From: Adiantum capillus-veneris
Taxonomy: Eukaryota; Streptophyta; Polypodiopsida; Polypodiales; Pteridaceae
Length of the DNA: 64,000 nucleotides
Direction of reading: 5' to 3'
Assembly (NCBI GenBank): GCA_014529385.2
Contig: CM043962.1
Span: forward strand, 46,009,598 to 46,073,597
Shown here: piece after piece, positions 1-10,930 of the stretch
Position numbering within the stretch: position 1 is the stretch's first letter
Layout of the letters: every line of letters starts with the position of its first letter
Made by a program: the position numbers and the translations under genes
Notes under the pieces: generated by a model
Told to the model about the DNA's origin: nothing
The model's database searches: none
The model's input: only the letters and a program-made list of their open reading frames with translations

Positions 1-432
1 GGCCAAAAGGACTGCCCTCTCTTATGAGAGGCAGCCATGTGTAGCCGCCCTTGTGCGAATAAGTCCAAATCGGACCCTCCAACCGCCCATGTATGGCTAC
101 CCTTGAGAAGACAAGTCCGCTTTTGAATTCGGCCACTGGCCACCGGCCATTGACTTTCGACCACCGGCCACCGGCCATTGACTACCGGTCACCGGACAAC
201 CGACCGGTTGTTTTCCGACCACTTTCCGACCACCGTCCGGCCATAATATTCCGGCGAAAAAAAAGTCTCAGGGGCCCCCTAAAGTTGCCCCTGATTCTTG
301 TCTGTGAAAATTTTGGTTTTCGGTGAGTGATTTTCCTTCACGCACGATGGCTTCTCCTCATAATGGGGGCCTTACAAATGTGCGCTTTTACCACAGAAAA
401 TTACAAGGGTAAATCAGTCTCCATACTTAACA
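1..432 (-). repeat. copia 3' LTR, partial
   Basis: This stretch matches 4779-5212 closely and ends in the same TTAACA. The first 330 or so bases of the LTR (plus-strand sense) lie outside the window. A short GC-rich run built from CCGGCCATTGAC-like units (about 131-240) varies in copy number between the two LTRs. Confidence 0.92.
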
Positions 433-443
433 ATCTCCCACTT
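433..443 (-). other. copia polypurine tract
   Basis: The minus strand reads AAGTGGGAGAT directly before the LTR start TGTTAAG, the usual position and form of a plant copia plus-strand primer. Confidence 0.8.
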
Positions 444-492
444 GGAGACTGATCTCCAAACCAAACATGTGACTGCTTTCCATCCTGGCTTC

Positions 493-2022
493 TTATCCTT
501 GAATACCGATTGAAGATGAGCAAAAACTCAACTTCTCCTTGTTGACCACCTTTGTAAACATGTCTGCAGGATTTTCACTTGTATGCACCTTTCCTAGCTT
601 TAGCTGTCCCTCTTCCAAAAGAGTGCGTATGAAGTGATATCTCACCTCAATGTGCTTTGTCCTTGAATGAAAGACTGAGTTCTTCGCAAGATGGATAATG
701 CTTTGGCTATCACTGTACAAGACACAATTGTCTTGTTTGAATCCAAGCTCTTCCAAGAATCTATGAAGCCACAGAATTTCTTTGCTTTCCTCCGTCATTG
801 CTACATACTCTGCTTCCGTGGTAGAAAGTGAAACCACTTTCTACAGATTTGAAGCCCAGCTTACGGCTGTGCCTCCAACCATGAACACATAGCCAGTAGT
901 GCTCCTTCGAGTATCTTTGTCACCTGCCATATCTACATCAGCATACCCTTCTAGAAAAATATCAATCCCTCCAAAATACAAAGCATTTGTTGTTGTCTCT
1001 TTTAGATACCTAAGTATCCACTTCACAACTTGCCAATTCTCTTTACCTGGGTTGTCCATGAACCTACTCACAACTCCCACTGCATGTGCAATGTCTGGCC
1101 TTGTCCAGACCATAGCATACATTAGAGAACCTACCGCTACAGCATATGGAACTTTAGACATATAGGCTATCTCCTCTTGTGTCTTTGGACACATATCCTT
1201 CGTTAGTTTAAAGTGACCAGCCAAAGGTGTAGAAAATGGTTTTGCATTTTGCATTGCAAACCTTTCTAGTACCTTCTTGATGTAATCTTCTTGAGATAGC
1301 TTTATTGTCTTCTTCGTCCTATCCCTTGATATTTTCATACCAAGTATCCTCTTTGCAGCACCTAAATCTTTCATTGAAAAAGATTTAGACAGCTCCTCTT
1401 TTAGGTCTTTGATGTCCTGCATGTTATCACTTGCAATCAACATGTCATCAACATATAACATTAGGATGATGAATTTTCCATCTCCCAAATTCTTCGTGTA
1501 GACGTAGTGATCCGAGTTGCATCTTGTGAATCCATGATCCAACATCCATCGATCAAACTTCAAGTACCATTGTCTTGATGCTTTCTTTAAACCATACAAG
1601 CTCTTCTTTAATCTGCAAACCATTTTCTCCTTACCTTTTACTTCATACCCCTTTGGTTGAAGCATGTAGATTTTCTCCTCTAAGTCACCTTGAGGGAATG
1701 CTGTATTTACATCCATTTGTTTGAGATTTAGATCATGAGCAGCCACAAGGCTTAAGACAAGCTTAATTGAGTTCATTTTTACAACAGGAGAAAATATTTC
1801 ATTGAAGTCAATACCTTTCTTTTGAGAAAACCCTTTTACCACAAGCCTAGACTTGTACCTTTTCTTCCCACCTTCTTCTTCCTTCAGCTTGTACACCCAT
1901 TTGTTTTGAAGTGCCCGCTTACCTTTAGGCAACTCAACCAACTCCCATGTTTGGTTGCGATGTAGTGAGTCCATCTCCACTGGCATGCTCTTTGTCCATT
2001 CTTCTGTGGATTCATGTTGCAT
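493..2022 (-). pseudogene. copia reverse transcriptase and RNase H, interrupted by one stop
   Basis: The frame at 841-2022 carries the copia RT. It begins with the conserved block around WTKSMPVEMDSL, continues through SRLVVKGFSQ, and has the catalytic YVDDML near residue 190. RNase H follows, with the TGYVFM region near the end of the frame and STTEAEY at the start of the next frame (493-837). A TAG at 841-843 splits the two. The family normally has a codon such as CAG here, so a single C-to-T change explains it. The usual FLHGDLEE reads FPQGDLEE. The RT frame begins after a break at about 2023-2125, where stops and a frameshift separate it from the integrase. Confidence 0.92.
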
Positions 2023-2121
2023 AGCTTATTCGTATGATTCCGGCTCTCCAGAATCTGAGATCAAGAGATGGTTGAAGGAAGGAACAAACCTTTCTGGAGG
2101 TCTACTTGCTCTTGTAGATCT

Positions 2122-4385
2122 TCAGGGAATAGGTTGAGGCTCCTCATTTGGTTGACGTTGTTGCACATTGTCACCGTTTGCGGTCCTTGAGTCTTCACCG
2201 TCCTCAAGCTCCATGTACTCATCACCTGTTTCTTTTGTTTGTTTTCTTTCCAAGTAATCTTTGTACATATTTTGTTCATTAAAAATTACATCCCTACTCC
2301 TTAAGATTTTACCATCTTCAGGATTCCATAGGCGATACCCAAAGTCACCTTCTCCATAGCCAATGAAGAAACACTTTTTGGACTTTGCATCTAGCTTTGA
2401 TCTTAGGCTTCTATCTATGTGAATGAAAGCCTCACACCCAAAAACTTTGAGAAATGCATAATTCACCGGTTTACCTGTCCATGCCTCTTCTGGAACTCCC
2501 CCATCCAATGCTGTTGAGGGTGACCGGTTGATTAAGTACACAGACGTACTTACAGCTTTCGCCCAAAGCTCAAGTGGTAGGCTTGCATGTAGCCGCATGC
2601 TTCGTGCTCGCTCCATGATTGTCATGTTCATCCTTTCCGAAATACCATGTTGTTGAGGTGTCCTTGGGGTTGTCCTTTGCCTCTGAATGCCATTGCCAGC
2701 ACAAAAGCTTTCAAAAGCTTGGCTGCAATATTCACCTCCATTGTCGGATCTGAGGCATTTAACCTTGGTACCTGTTTCATTCTCCACAAAGGCTTTCCAC
2801 CTTTGAAATATGGAAAATACATCGGATTTATTCTTCATGACATAAACCCATGTTTTTCTAGTCGCATCGTCTATGAATGTTACATAGTACAATGAGCCAC
2901 CAAGTGATGGTGTAGTTGCAGGACCCCAAACATCAGAATGAACCAACTCAAGTTTTTTATTTTTTCTTTCATTTCCTGATTTTTGAAATTTTATTCTCTT
3001 TTGTTTACCATAAACACAATCTTCACAGAACTCTAAGTCCACTTCTTTCAAACCTGGTAGAAGCTTCTTTGTTTGAAGGATTTGCATTCCTTTGGCACTC
3101 ATATGCCCAAGTCGGTAGTGCCACACCACACTGTCAACTTCTGTAGTTGCTGCACAAGCTGAAGGTTGCATGCTAACAGTACACAAGTAAAGTGTACCGA
3201 ATTTTTCTCCCTTGGAAACCACCAAAGATCCCTTTGAGATCTTCCACCGTTTGTTTCCGAATGCAATGTTGTGACCTTCATCGTCGAATTGTCCTGTAGA
3301 GATCAAATTTTTGCGAAGAGAAGGAACATGCCTAACATCTTTAAGCTTCCATTCATTTCCATTAGTAGTTTTGACAAAAACTGTACCTTTGTCGACAATC
3401 TCACAAGCTTCATCATCTCCCAAGTATACATACCCAAAATTACCTTTGGTGTAGTCTTGGAAATGTTGCTTGTGTTGTGTCGCATGGAATGAAGCCCCGG
3501 AATCTACTATCCAGGAATTAGACACATTGTCTAATGAGAGAATTAGAGCATCTTGCGCTACTTTACCTGCCACATTGGCCTCAGATGTTGGCTTGTTTTC
3601 TTGAGACTCAGTCTCCTTCTTCTTCTTGGACCAGCAATCCTTCTTGACGTGGCCCTTCTTACCACAGTTCCAACATTCAAGAACTGACTTTGTGCGTGAC
3701 TTGCTCCGTCTTGAGCGATCACGATCCTTTTGGCTTTTGAACCTCTCCTTAGGCCTTCCTCTTGTTTTCACTGACAATGCAGCACTTGATGATTCTCCTG
3801 TGCTTCTCCTTCGTATTTCCTCGCTTAGGAGAACACCCTCAACATCATCAAACTTAAGAGTATTTGTACCAGAGATAGAATTACTTATAGCCATCACAAG
3901 GCTGTCCCAACTATCTGGTAGAGATGATAGTATAAGGAGAGCTCCTCGCACTTCATCATCGAAATTGATTTTCACCGATCGAAGTTGACTTATGTTTGTG
4001 TTAAAGTCATTTAGGTGTTCTGCAACTGAACCATTCTCTGCCGTCTTTAGATTGAACAAGCGCTTCATAAGAAATACCTTATTGGATGCCGATGGTTTCT
4101 CGTAGAAGTCGTCAAGTGACTTCATCAAGTCCTCCATGGTCTTCATCTCCGAAACATTGAGGCCACCGTTGACGCCAAGCTTAACCGGATTGTTCCCAGT
4201 GCCTTTCGATCAAGGACAATCCATGCTTCATCTGCCATTGTTGCGGGCTTCTTCGCAAGACCGCCTAGTGGCAAATAGAGGTCCTTCTGGTAGAGATAGT
4301 CTTCAATCTGCATCTTCCAATGTTGGTAGTTTTTGTCGTTGAACTTCTCAATCTTGAGCTTCCCTTCCTGCGCCATAACTTCCAC
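2122..4385 (-). pseudogene. copia gag, protease and integrase
   Basis: Gag starts at the ATG at 4385 (MEVMAQEGKLKIEKFN...), as in Tnt1/Tork elements, and is broken by a frameshift near 4145. The main frame (2122-4146) continues with the gag body and a zinc knuckle CWNCGKKGHVKKDCW. It then has the aspartic protease motif WIVDSGAS and the integrase HHCC zinc finger (WHYRLGH ... CEDCVYGK). The DDE core shows HSDVWGP, SDNGGEY and an ERMN glutamate. The catalytic residues look intact, so decay is by frame breaks and stops rather than loss of active sites. The frame ends in stops before the RT. Confidence 0.92.
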
Positions 4386-4435
4386 TCAATTCAAGGAATC
4401 CTTTCCTTGAGATAATTTAACTATGAGCAAACCTT

Positions 4436-4447
4436 GCTCTGATACCA
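4436..4447 (-). other. copia primer binding site (initiator tRNA-Met)
   Basis: The minus strand reads TGGTATCAGAGC two bases inside the 5' LTR edge at 4450, the standard site matching the 3' end of plant initiator tRNA-Met. Confidence 0.92.
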
Positions 4448-4449
4448 GT

Positions 4450-4533
4450 TGTTAGGAAATAAGACGTAGCTAAATAGATAATTGAGTAGATTACTTAATG
4501 GAGAGAGACAAATTTACTTACATGAGATTATAG

Positions 4534-4570
<37 letters not shown>

Positions 4571-5212
4571 CACGATATACATGGTTCACCCAATGTGGGC
4601 TACATCCACGGGAAAGCAACCACTCAATGGCTTTAGTACTTCAAAACAAGAAGTAGTTTACAAAGGGATTATACCCTTAAGGGAGCTCCCGCCTTGCTTC
4701 ACTCTCACCACCTCACACTCACCTTGTTGCATCAACTTCACACTATATAATGTGTGTAGAAATGGCCTCCTTCTATAGGCCAAAAGGACTGCCCTCTCTT
4801 ATGAGAGGCAGCCATGTGTAGCCGCCCTTGTGCGAATAAGTCCAAATCGGACCCTCCAATCCGCCCATGTGTGGCCGCCCTTGAGAAGACAAGTCCGCTT
4901 TTGAATTCGGCCACCGACCATTGAATTCGGCCATCGGCCACCGGCCATTGACTTCCGACCACCGGCCACCGGTCAACCGACCGGTTGTTTTTCGACCACC
5001 GTCCGGCCATAATATTCCGGCGGAAAAAAAGTCTCGGGGGCCTCCACCCCCGAGGCCCCTAAAGTTGCCCCTGATTCTTGTCCGTGAAAATTTTGGTTTC
5101 TGGTGAGTGATTTTCCTTCACGCACGATGGCTTCTCCTCATAATGGGGGCCTTACAAATGTGTGGTTTTACCACAGAAAATTACAAGGGTAAATCAGGCT
5201 CCATACTTAACA
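4450..5212 (-). repeat. copia 5' LTR (763 bp)
   Basis: On the plus strand it runs from TGTTAGGAAAT to CTTAACA, so both ends are TG..CA with TGTTA/TAACA inverted ends. It contains an (AG)n tract at 4537-4566. A TATATAA-like box at 4743-4750 is in minus orientation and could serve as the element promoter. The inner edge is fixed by the PBS and the outer edge by the end of similarity with the left LTR. Confidence 0.9.
4537..4566. repeat. (AG)15 microsatellite inside the copia LTR
   Basis: A run of 15 AG units lies within the LTR. The matching part of the left LTR is outside the window. Confidence 0.95.
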
Positions 5213-5398
5213 GAGATTGGGTTTTAGTGTATGACAGTAGTCTTGATAACCAGCATACTGTCATGCGAAAGGTTTCAAAAAGTTGGTTTGGACCGTATAT
5301 AGTCAAGTACGGACATGACAATGCCACTTACAGCCTAGCTGAATTGGATGGAACAGAGATAAAGATACCCATTGCAAGAAAGAGAATCAAGGTATTCA
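5213..5398 (+). pseudogene. Ty3/gypsy integrase C-terminus, part 1 (outer host element)
   Basis: The frame encodes a GPY/F-type integrase tail: DWVLVYDSSLD, then SKSWFGPYIV, then YSLAELDG. It begins exactly where the copia LTR ends and is interrupted at 5398 by the LTR element 5399-10769. When one copy of the 5-bp duplication is removed, the frame runs on without a break into 10775-10920. This shows the host polyprotein was open at this point when the insertion happened. Confidence 0.85.
5394..5398. other. target site duplication ATTCA, left copy
   Basis: ATTCA sits directly before the LTR at 5399 and recurs directly after the second LTR at 10770-10774. Confidence 0.85.
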
Positions 5399-5888
5399 TG
5401 TTATAGAATTGACATTTTATTATTTATTGCAGCTGACAGGTGGAAAAAGGCTGGGACCGAGCTAGGCCTATGCGAATGAAATTATATACATTGTACATTT
5501 TATTATTTAAGTGCTCTTTTATGAGCTTTGGCCATTTATGACCGGCCGTCCAGTTTGTACTCAATTTGACCATTTAAGAAATCTATAAATGAAATACGTG
5601 CAAGAGGGAAATGGTCACTCTTGCACGGGGGGAGATTGCACCCAGTGTCTGTGTTCTTCTTCTCACCTCTCCTCTCTTCTCTCTCGCCGTGCTGGCGTAG
5701 CACTCTGCTCTAGGAGGTGCGCCTACACGCGTTCGGTCACTCTCTCCCGCTCTTTATCTCTCTCTGTTCGCGTATAGCATTGATTATCTGCTCATGGATT
5801 CGCCAGGTATGGAGATTTGTCCGTTTTATGGCTTGCAGTATATTGTTTTCGGTATTTTGCAGGGCTCTCCACGCCTCAGGCTGTAGTA
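5399..5888 (+). repeat. 5' LTR of the non-autonomous element
   Basis: It starts TGTTATAGAATTG and ends GTAGTA, where the second LTR has the canonical CA. A CTATAAAT box at 5583-5590 lies just upstream of a perfect 10-bp stem-loop (5597-5627). A CT-rich stretch follows. Both features recur in the LTRs at 10280 and 14025. Confidence 0.9.
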
Positions 5889-5889
5889 G

Positions 5890-5901
5890 TGGTATCAGAG
5901 C
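5890..5901 (+). other. primer binding site (initiator tRNA-Met)
   Basis: TGGTATCAGAGC follows the LTR end with one spacer base. Confidence 0.92.
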
Positions 5902-8900
5902 ACAAGGCCACGCTCTGGGTAACAAACAAATCGAAGGAATCCACAACTAGATATCCGAGCAAGTTCTATGATTTGCTTCGAGGAACATAGATTCTTGCGA
6001 ATTTTGCACTACAGATAAGTTTTTCTTTAATTTTTTCTACTCCATTAAATTTTGTTGTTTGATCTCTCTTTGATTCTAGCAAAATCTTTGAAGACTTTAA
6101 CGTTAATCTTTCATTAATTTGTGATTAATATTAGAGATTCGATTAGATAGCAGAAGTAACAATATTTTATTTAATAAGCGCATCAAATAAATATATCGAT
6201 AAAAACTAGTTAACATAATAGTAGAAACATGTATTTTACCTTGAGTGCTTACATGTGGGTTGAAAACAGTAGGTGTTTGAAGTGTAGAAATCGTCAAGTT
6301 GTAATAGGTTTGCATATAATTGCCAAGATATGGAGATGTCAATCGAAGAAAGGGAAGCACATTATCATATTATAGGATTAGATATGGAAAGGAAAAAGGA
6401 AAATTCAATGTTCTATGATATTGTCGAACCATAAACACTCATATTAAGAGATTGATTAAGATTAGCAGCGAATTAACGTCTTCAAAGGATTACGAGGGAT
6501 CACATTAACACAAAATCCAAAAATGGTTGTGTCAAAGGGCAATAGTGATGATGTTGGCTCGTAGCTGGGAGACCATGTCTTGTACACAGCGCGCATAATT
6601 TTTTGTGTGAAATGACGTAGCCTGATAGACTATAAGCTCCTTCTTGCCTTCATGAGCAACAGAAAGGGAGTGGAAGGTCTCTGCATTCCGGAGGCTCATG
6701 GAAGGGGAGGTCCGTGGTGGCATCCTTTGCATATGAATGAGCAACGAGTCAAGGAGTTGTCAGCCTCTGTGGGTGGCACATCATGCAAACCCCTGACTTC
6801 GCATCCGCCTCTACTACCCTCTTCCCTTACCTCACGTTCGTGCCATTGGCTTGCCGGAGGGTGCACGCACTACAGCCTAAGCATAAGCATAGGACGGAAG
6901 CTGTCATTTGGCCTGCACCACTCGTGTGCCCATGCAAACCGGAGATGCATTCTCATCCATGCAACACTTTGGCCGTAGCTTTTTAATCACCAACCCTCAA
7001 TCTCTCACTCTTTACCAGTCACCTCTATCCTTAGCTGCGCCAAAGAAAATGGCTCACCCCCCTCAATCTGTTTGAGCGCCCAGAACGTCCTAATTACTGG
7101 CCAACTTCCCTCTCGTTCTCACTCTCTCCTCCACTAGCCGCCATGCGGCATTTGCAGCTGTGGTCACTTAGCAAGCCGCAGTCCGCGCTCGCCTCTCTCT
7201 CCCTTTCCTCGCCTAACAACTACACGCACACCCTTTTTGGTTGCATGGGGTGGCTGCCAACCACACACAGTTGCTTGTGCTCTTAGTACACACCTCAACA
7301 GAATTTTCAACCTCCAGCATTTACGCCTGTCATTATAAGAGGCTTCTCAAAGGATATCCATGTAGTGTCATCAACCTAATTAAGAAACACTTGGGTGGCC
7401 AGGGTACCAAAAGAATACACCGGGTTGCTGCTCACAGCAAAATTATGTTGCAGCATGCGTTAGGCAGTGGACACCAAAAGCATGCACCTGGTTGATGCTC
7501 ACAGAAAATTGGGCCCTGCATGCCGCTTTCAGCCCTCCTCTCCTCAAAGGCCGTCAGGATGTCAGCATCGTAGCATCCCCCTGGCCAGCACACCTTGTAT
7601 ACCGCCAACCTGGCCTTGAAAGCAAAGGCACACAGGTCTTGTTTGAACACTCAAATCGAGATACACACACGCACATATCCATGATTCTCTCAAGCCACCC
7701 TTTTGCTGATAACTAGCGGACCCCTAGCCCTTTGATGCCCTTCTGTTGAGCTACTGGCCGCCAACAACCCCTTCTGATCGAAGCTCCCTTGCTCTCTTGC
7801 AGATCCCCTCTTCTGCTCCCCCTTCCTTTGGCATTGGTTTCCTTTTTCGGGACGACGGCTCCACGTGTGCGATACCCTCACCACCATTGCAGGAAACTTA
7901 TGTAAATTTTTTATAAAAAAACAAATTTTCCATTTCCCCCTTTAATAATTTGAACCACTAGTGGTTCCCACCCATCTTCTGCCATGTAACCCTCCTCAAG
8001 CTCTGGTAGCACACAAAGTGTGCACCACTCTTTGACACCTCATTTTATTTTAGTGCCCAGACCTTGGATTAGATCCACAAGGAGTGTATCAGCCTGCTCT
8101 CATATCTCTCATCATGGCAGCAAGTTCCACGACACCATCGGGCATCATCAGTTCAACTCATGGATACGACCAGATCTCATTGGTACCAATGATCCCATAC
8201 ATATTTCAATTATCAAAATGTCGCAATCTAGAAGAGCCTCTACGATCAAGCAACCTATCACATGGCTTTGCAATTCCTCATCTTCTTATGACTCTCAAGA
8301 TTTCACGATCTCAAGGTCTACATGAAGCTACAAAATCCTCTAGAGGATTGGCCTCACCCACATGGCACGATACTACAATGTATTAAACCATTTTATTCCC
8401 TCGCGCTCGTCATTGTAATGTTGAATTAGCATCTAAGATGCCCAATTGTCCTTAGACTTCGAAATTAGGCAATATATATGTGTATTGATAAAAGCAAATA
8501 ATTCAATCACTCTCTTCGATAGCTAGTATTAGGCTCTTATTGATCTTTTTACGTAGTCATTTTACTTATAATTTGTGACTTCTTATGGCACAATTTCCAT
8601 GTTTTTTCCCCCCCCAATGAGTATGCAGCACGATTTTCCCAAATACTTCACCCATTTTTAGCTATCTCGTCAACATTGTATTTGAATTTGATTAACACTT
8701 TTGATTGGGTTAAATAAAAAATTTTGTACGACCATATCTACACACGCTCCTACTCTAAGAGCGGTTTGTGATAACCACCTTTGCAAACTCATATAGTTAC
8801 TGCTATGACTCATACTACATGATTATTTTGTGCCTCCTTCCATCTACCGAGGTTGTCAACTGTCATAAACTCATTTGTAGGGCTTAAAATTTGTTGCACT

Positions 8901-10279
8901 TATAAAACAGTGAAGATTTTCTTGCTCCTTGTTATATTTTACTAGTTTCTAATTACATATCATTGATCAACACCCTCACCTTTCTTAGGTTTTGCACAAT
9001 TTTATTTTATTTTGGCAATACAAGTCTCTACCTTGATTGACCTTAATCAAATGATTTTTGTCATCTGTTTTTGTTACATTTCTCTAACTTATTTAAGGAT
9101 TCACAAAAACTGATGCAGACCATAATGTGAGGATGTCGATAAGTCATCTTTTAACTTTTTTTTTTTTTTTTTTTGCAAATTCATTCTTACGGCTTCCGTA
9201 CTAATCTTCTCACAATATTTTATCGAGTTTTATGATACCCCCTACTCTGTTATCGATCCAATATCTATCTTCACCTAAACCTGACTACCTCCTGCTTGAT
9301 TATACTAACTCTGTCATACAAGATTGTTCCAAGCTCCTAGTTATGTTTACTGATACCATTCCAAGAGACAACACAACTCTCTTGACATGCATAATCAAGT
9401 AGCCACTCTGGATCCTCCTGGTATGTAACTCGAATACGTTACTTCTCTTTTCTCTGCATTGTATTTAAGCTGCATACTTAAGCACTACAAAGATTATGCC
9501 TTCTAATTGAATTCAAAGCAATTTTTGTGAGATAATTTTGTTGCGATGCTTTGTCAGTAAGCTATGCAGCTACTCATGTGAGCTACAGTACTCTGAGATA
9601 GTGCACAACAACTTGTAAGTGCTTTGATATATTGCACTGTGATGTCATCAACATAGTAAATATTTTTTATTTTTATTTTTCCTTTATGTCTTGCCTAGTC
9701 CATTGGTCACGCACACACAGATTCGCCAATCTAGGCAGTGTGTAGATACTCATCTTGGTGCCGATCCGCCGATTTAGGTAGCATTAGTGCAGATTTGCCG
9801 ATTTAGGCAGCACGTTTTATTGGTGTAGACTCGCCGGATGAGGCAACACCGACCACAAAATCATGTTGTAGTGGCTGGCCACCACTGTAACTGGTATGAT
9901 TTTGTTACCCGGGTACATAATGAAAGTTATTTGGATTTGGACTTATATTGTGACATTGGAATTGGATTGGAATTTTATATCTGATGATCATTTTTTCACG
10001 GCAGTGTTTATGAGATGGGACTTGACATTTATGAGATTGACGATGAGTGTGACCAATGATATCCTGATTCATCAGGGTATGACATATACTGCTTATTCTA
10101 GTGGTATGGGACACTAGAATAGGTAGTATGTGGATGACGGCAGGCATAACCAATGTGTCTAATTTTATGGATTTTTCTTTTACTATTTGATATAGATTTC
10201 TCATCATTGTCTTTCACAAGTATTGTTTGCAGATTTTCATCTTCGCAACTGAGGACAGTTGCTTTCCAACGGAGAGGTA
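5902..10279 (+). other. interior of the non-autonomous element; no gene seen
   Basis: About 4.4 kb with no convincing protein-coding frame. It is AT-rich with a T17 tract at about 9158-9174. A short imperfect tandem array lies at about 9718-9850, and 3'-end sequence at 10230-10279 (GAGGACAGTTGC...GGAGAGG) resembles the stretch before the LTR at 14025. That 3' stretch looks like the end of a Ty3/gypsy internal region and includes the presumed polypurine primer. Confidence 0.6.
9718..9850 (+). repeat. imperfect tandem repeat of about 30-40 bp
   Basis: Four degenerate units share the core GA(T/C)(T/C)(C/T)GCCGATTTAGGCAG with spacers of variable length. A different three-unit repeat with a similar layout (cores like GGCAGGACTCTCCACT) lies at about 13490-13655, upstream of the related LTR. 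Confidence 0.6.
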
Positions 10280-10769
10280 TGTTATATAATTGACATTTTA
10301 TTATTTATTGCAGCTGACAAGTGGAAAAAGACTGGGACCGAGCTAGGCCTATGCGAATGAAATTATATATATTGTACATTTTATTATTCAAGTGCTCTTT
10401 TATGAGCTTTGGCCATTTATGACCGGCCGGCCAGTTTGTACTCAATTTGACCATTTAAGAAATCTATAAATGAAATACGTGCAAGAGGGAAATGGTCACT
10501 CTTGCACGGGGGGAGATTGCACCCAGTGTCTGTGTTCTTCTTCTCACCTCTCCTCTCTTCTCTCTCGCCGTGCCGGCGTAGCACTCCGCTCTAGGAGGTG
10601 CACCTACACGGGTTCGGTCACTCTCTCCCGCTCTTTATCTCTCTCTGTTCGCGTATAGCATTGATTATGTGCTCGTGGATTCGCCAGGTATGGAGATTTG
10701 TCCATTTTATGGCTTGCAGTATATTGTTTTCGGTATTTTGCAGGGCTCTCCATGCCTCAGGCTGTAGCA
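10280..10769 (+). repeat. 3' LTR of the non-autonomous element
   Basis: 490 bp, the same length as the first LTR. It starts TGTTATATAATTG and ends GTAGCA. The TATA box (10464-10471) and the stem-loop (10478-10508) are conserved. Confidence 0.9.
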
Positions 10770-10774
10770 ATTCA
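10770..10774. other. target site duplication ATTCA, right copy
   Basis: Matches 5394-5398 exactly. Confidence 0.85.
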
Positions 10775-10920
10775 AAAGAAGAGAGGATAGTCATCCGGTT
10801 GATGAAGTAAGCGAGAATGAAGGTTTGAATCACCCAGTGAAGATGAAGAAGAAGAAACTCCAAGAGAGTCAAACCTGCAAACATCGGCTGTGGCACATAC
10901 CGAACAATGTGCAGGTTTAG
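10775..10920 (+). pseudogene. Ty3/gypsy integrase C-terminus, part 2
   Basis: Continues the frame of 5213-5398 across the empty insertion site. It encodes a basic, lysine-rich tail (MKKKKLQE) and ends at a TAG at 10918-10920, directly abutting the polypurine tract of the outer element. No domain beyond the integrase tail is visible, and there is no chromodomain. Confidence 0.75.
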
Positions 10921-10930
10921 AGGGGGTGGC
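10921..10930 (+). other. polypurine tract of the outer Ty3/gypsy element
   Basis: AGGGGGTGGC lies between the pol stop codon and the LTR start TGTTGTG. Confidence 0.75.

Larger units (their letters stand above)
1..5212 (-). mobile_element. Ty1/copia (Tnt1/Tork-like) LTR retrotransposon, minus strand, left LTR cut by the window edge
   Basis: Reading on the minus strand, the element has a 5' LTR (4450-5212), a PBS, a gag-protease-integrase frame, an RT-RNase H frame, a polypurine tract and a 3' LTR (432 to beyond position 1). Integrase before RT is the copia order. Its outer right edge meets a Ty3/gypsy integrase frame at 5213, so it is nested in another element. Its target duplication cannot be tested because the left flank is outside the window. 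Frameshifts and stops make this copy non-functional. Confidence 0.93.
5399..10769 (+). mobile_element. non-autonomous LTR retrotransposon without coding capacity (LARD-like)
   Basis: Two 490-bp LTRs (5399-5888 and 10280-10769) bracket a 4.39-kb interior and are flanked by the 5-bp repeat ATTCA. A tRNA-Met type PBS follows the first LTR. A short segment ending in a purine-rich stretch precedes the second. I count roughly 15 differences between the LTRs by eye, so the insertion is not very recent. The interior has no recognisable gag or pol on either strand, only short open frames. It must depend on proteins from a related element. Confidence 0.88.

Noticed and set aside
899-1165. Plus-strand frame opposite the copia RT (and similar frames at 3626-3988, 28264-28476)
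   Set aside because: Shadows of the minus-strand retrotransposon genes.
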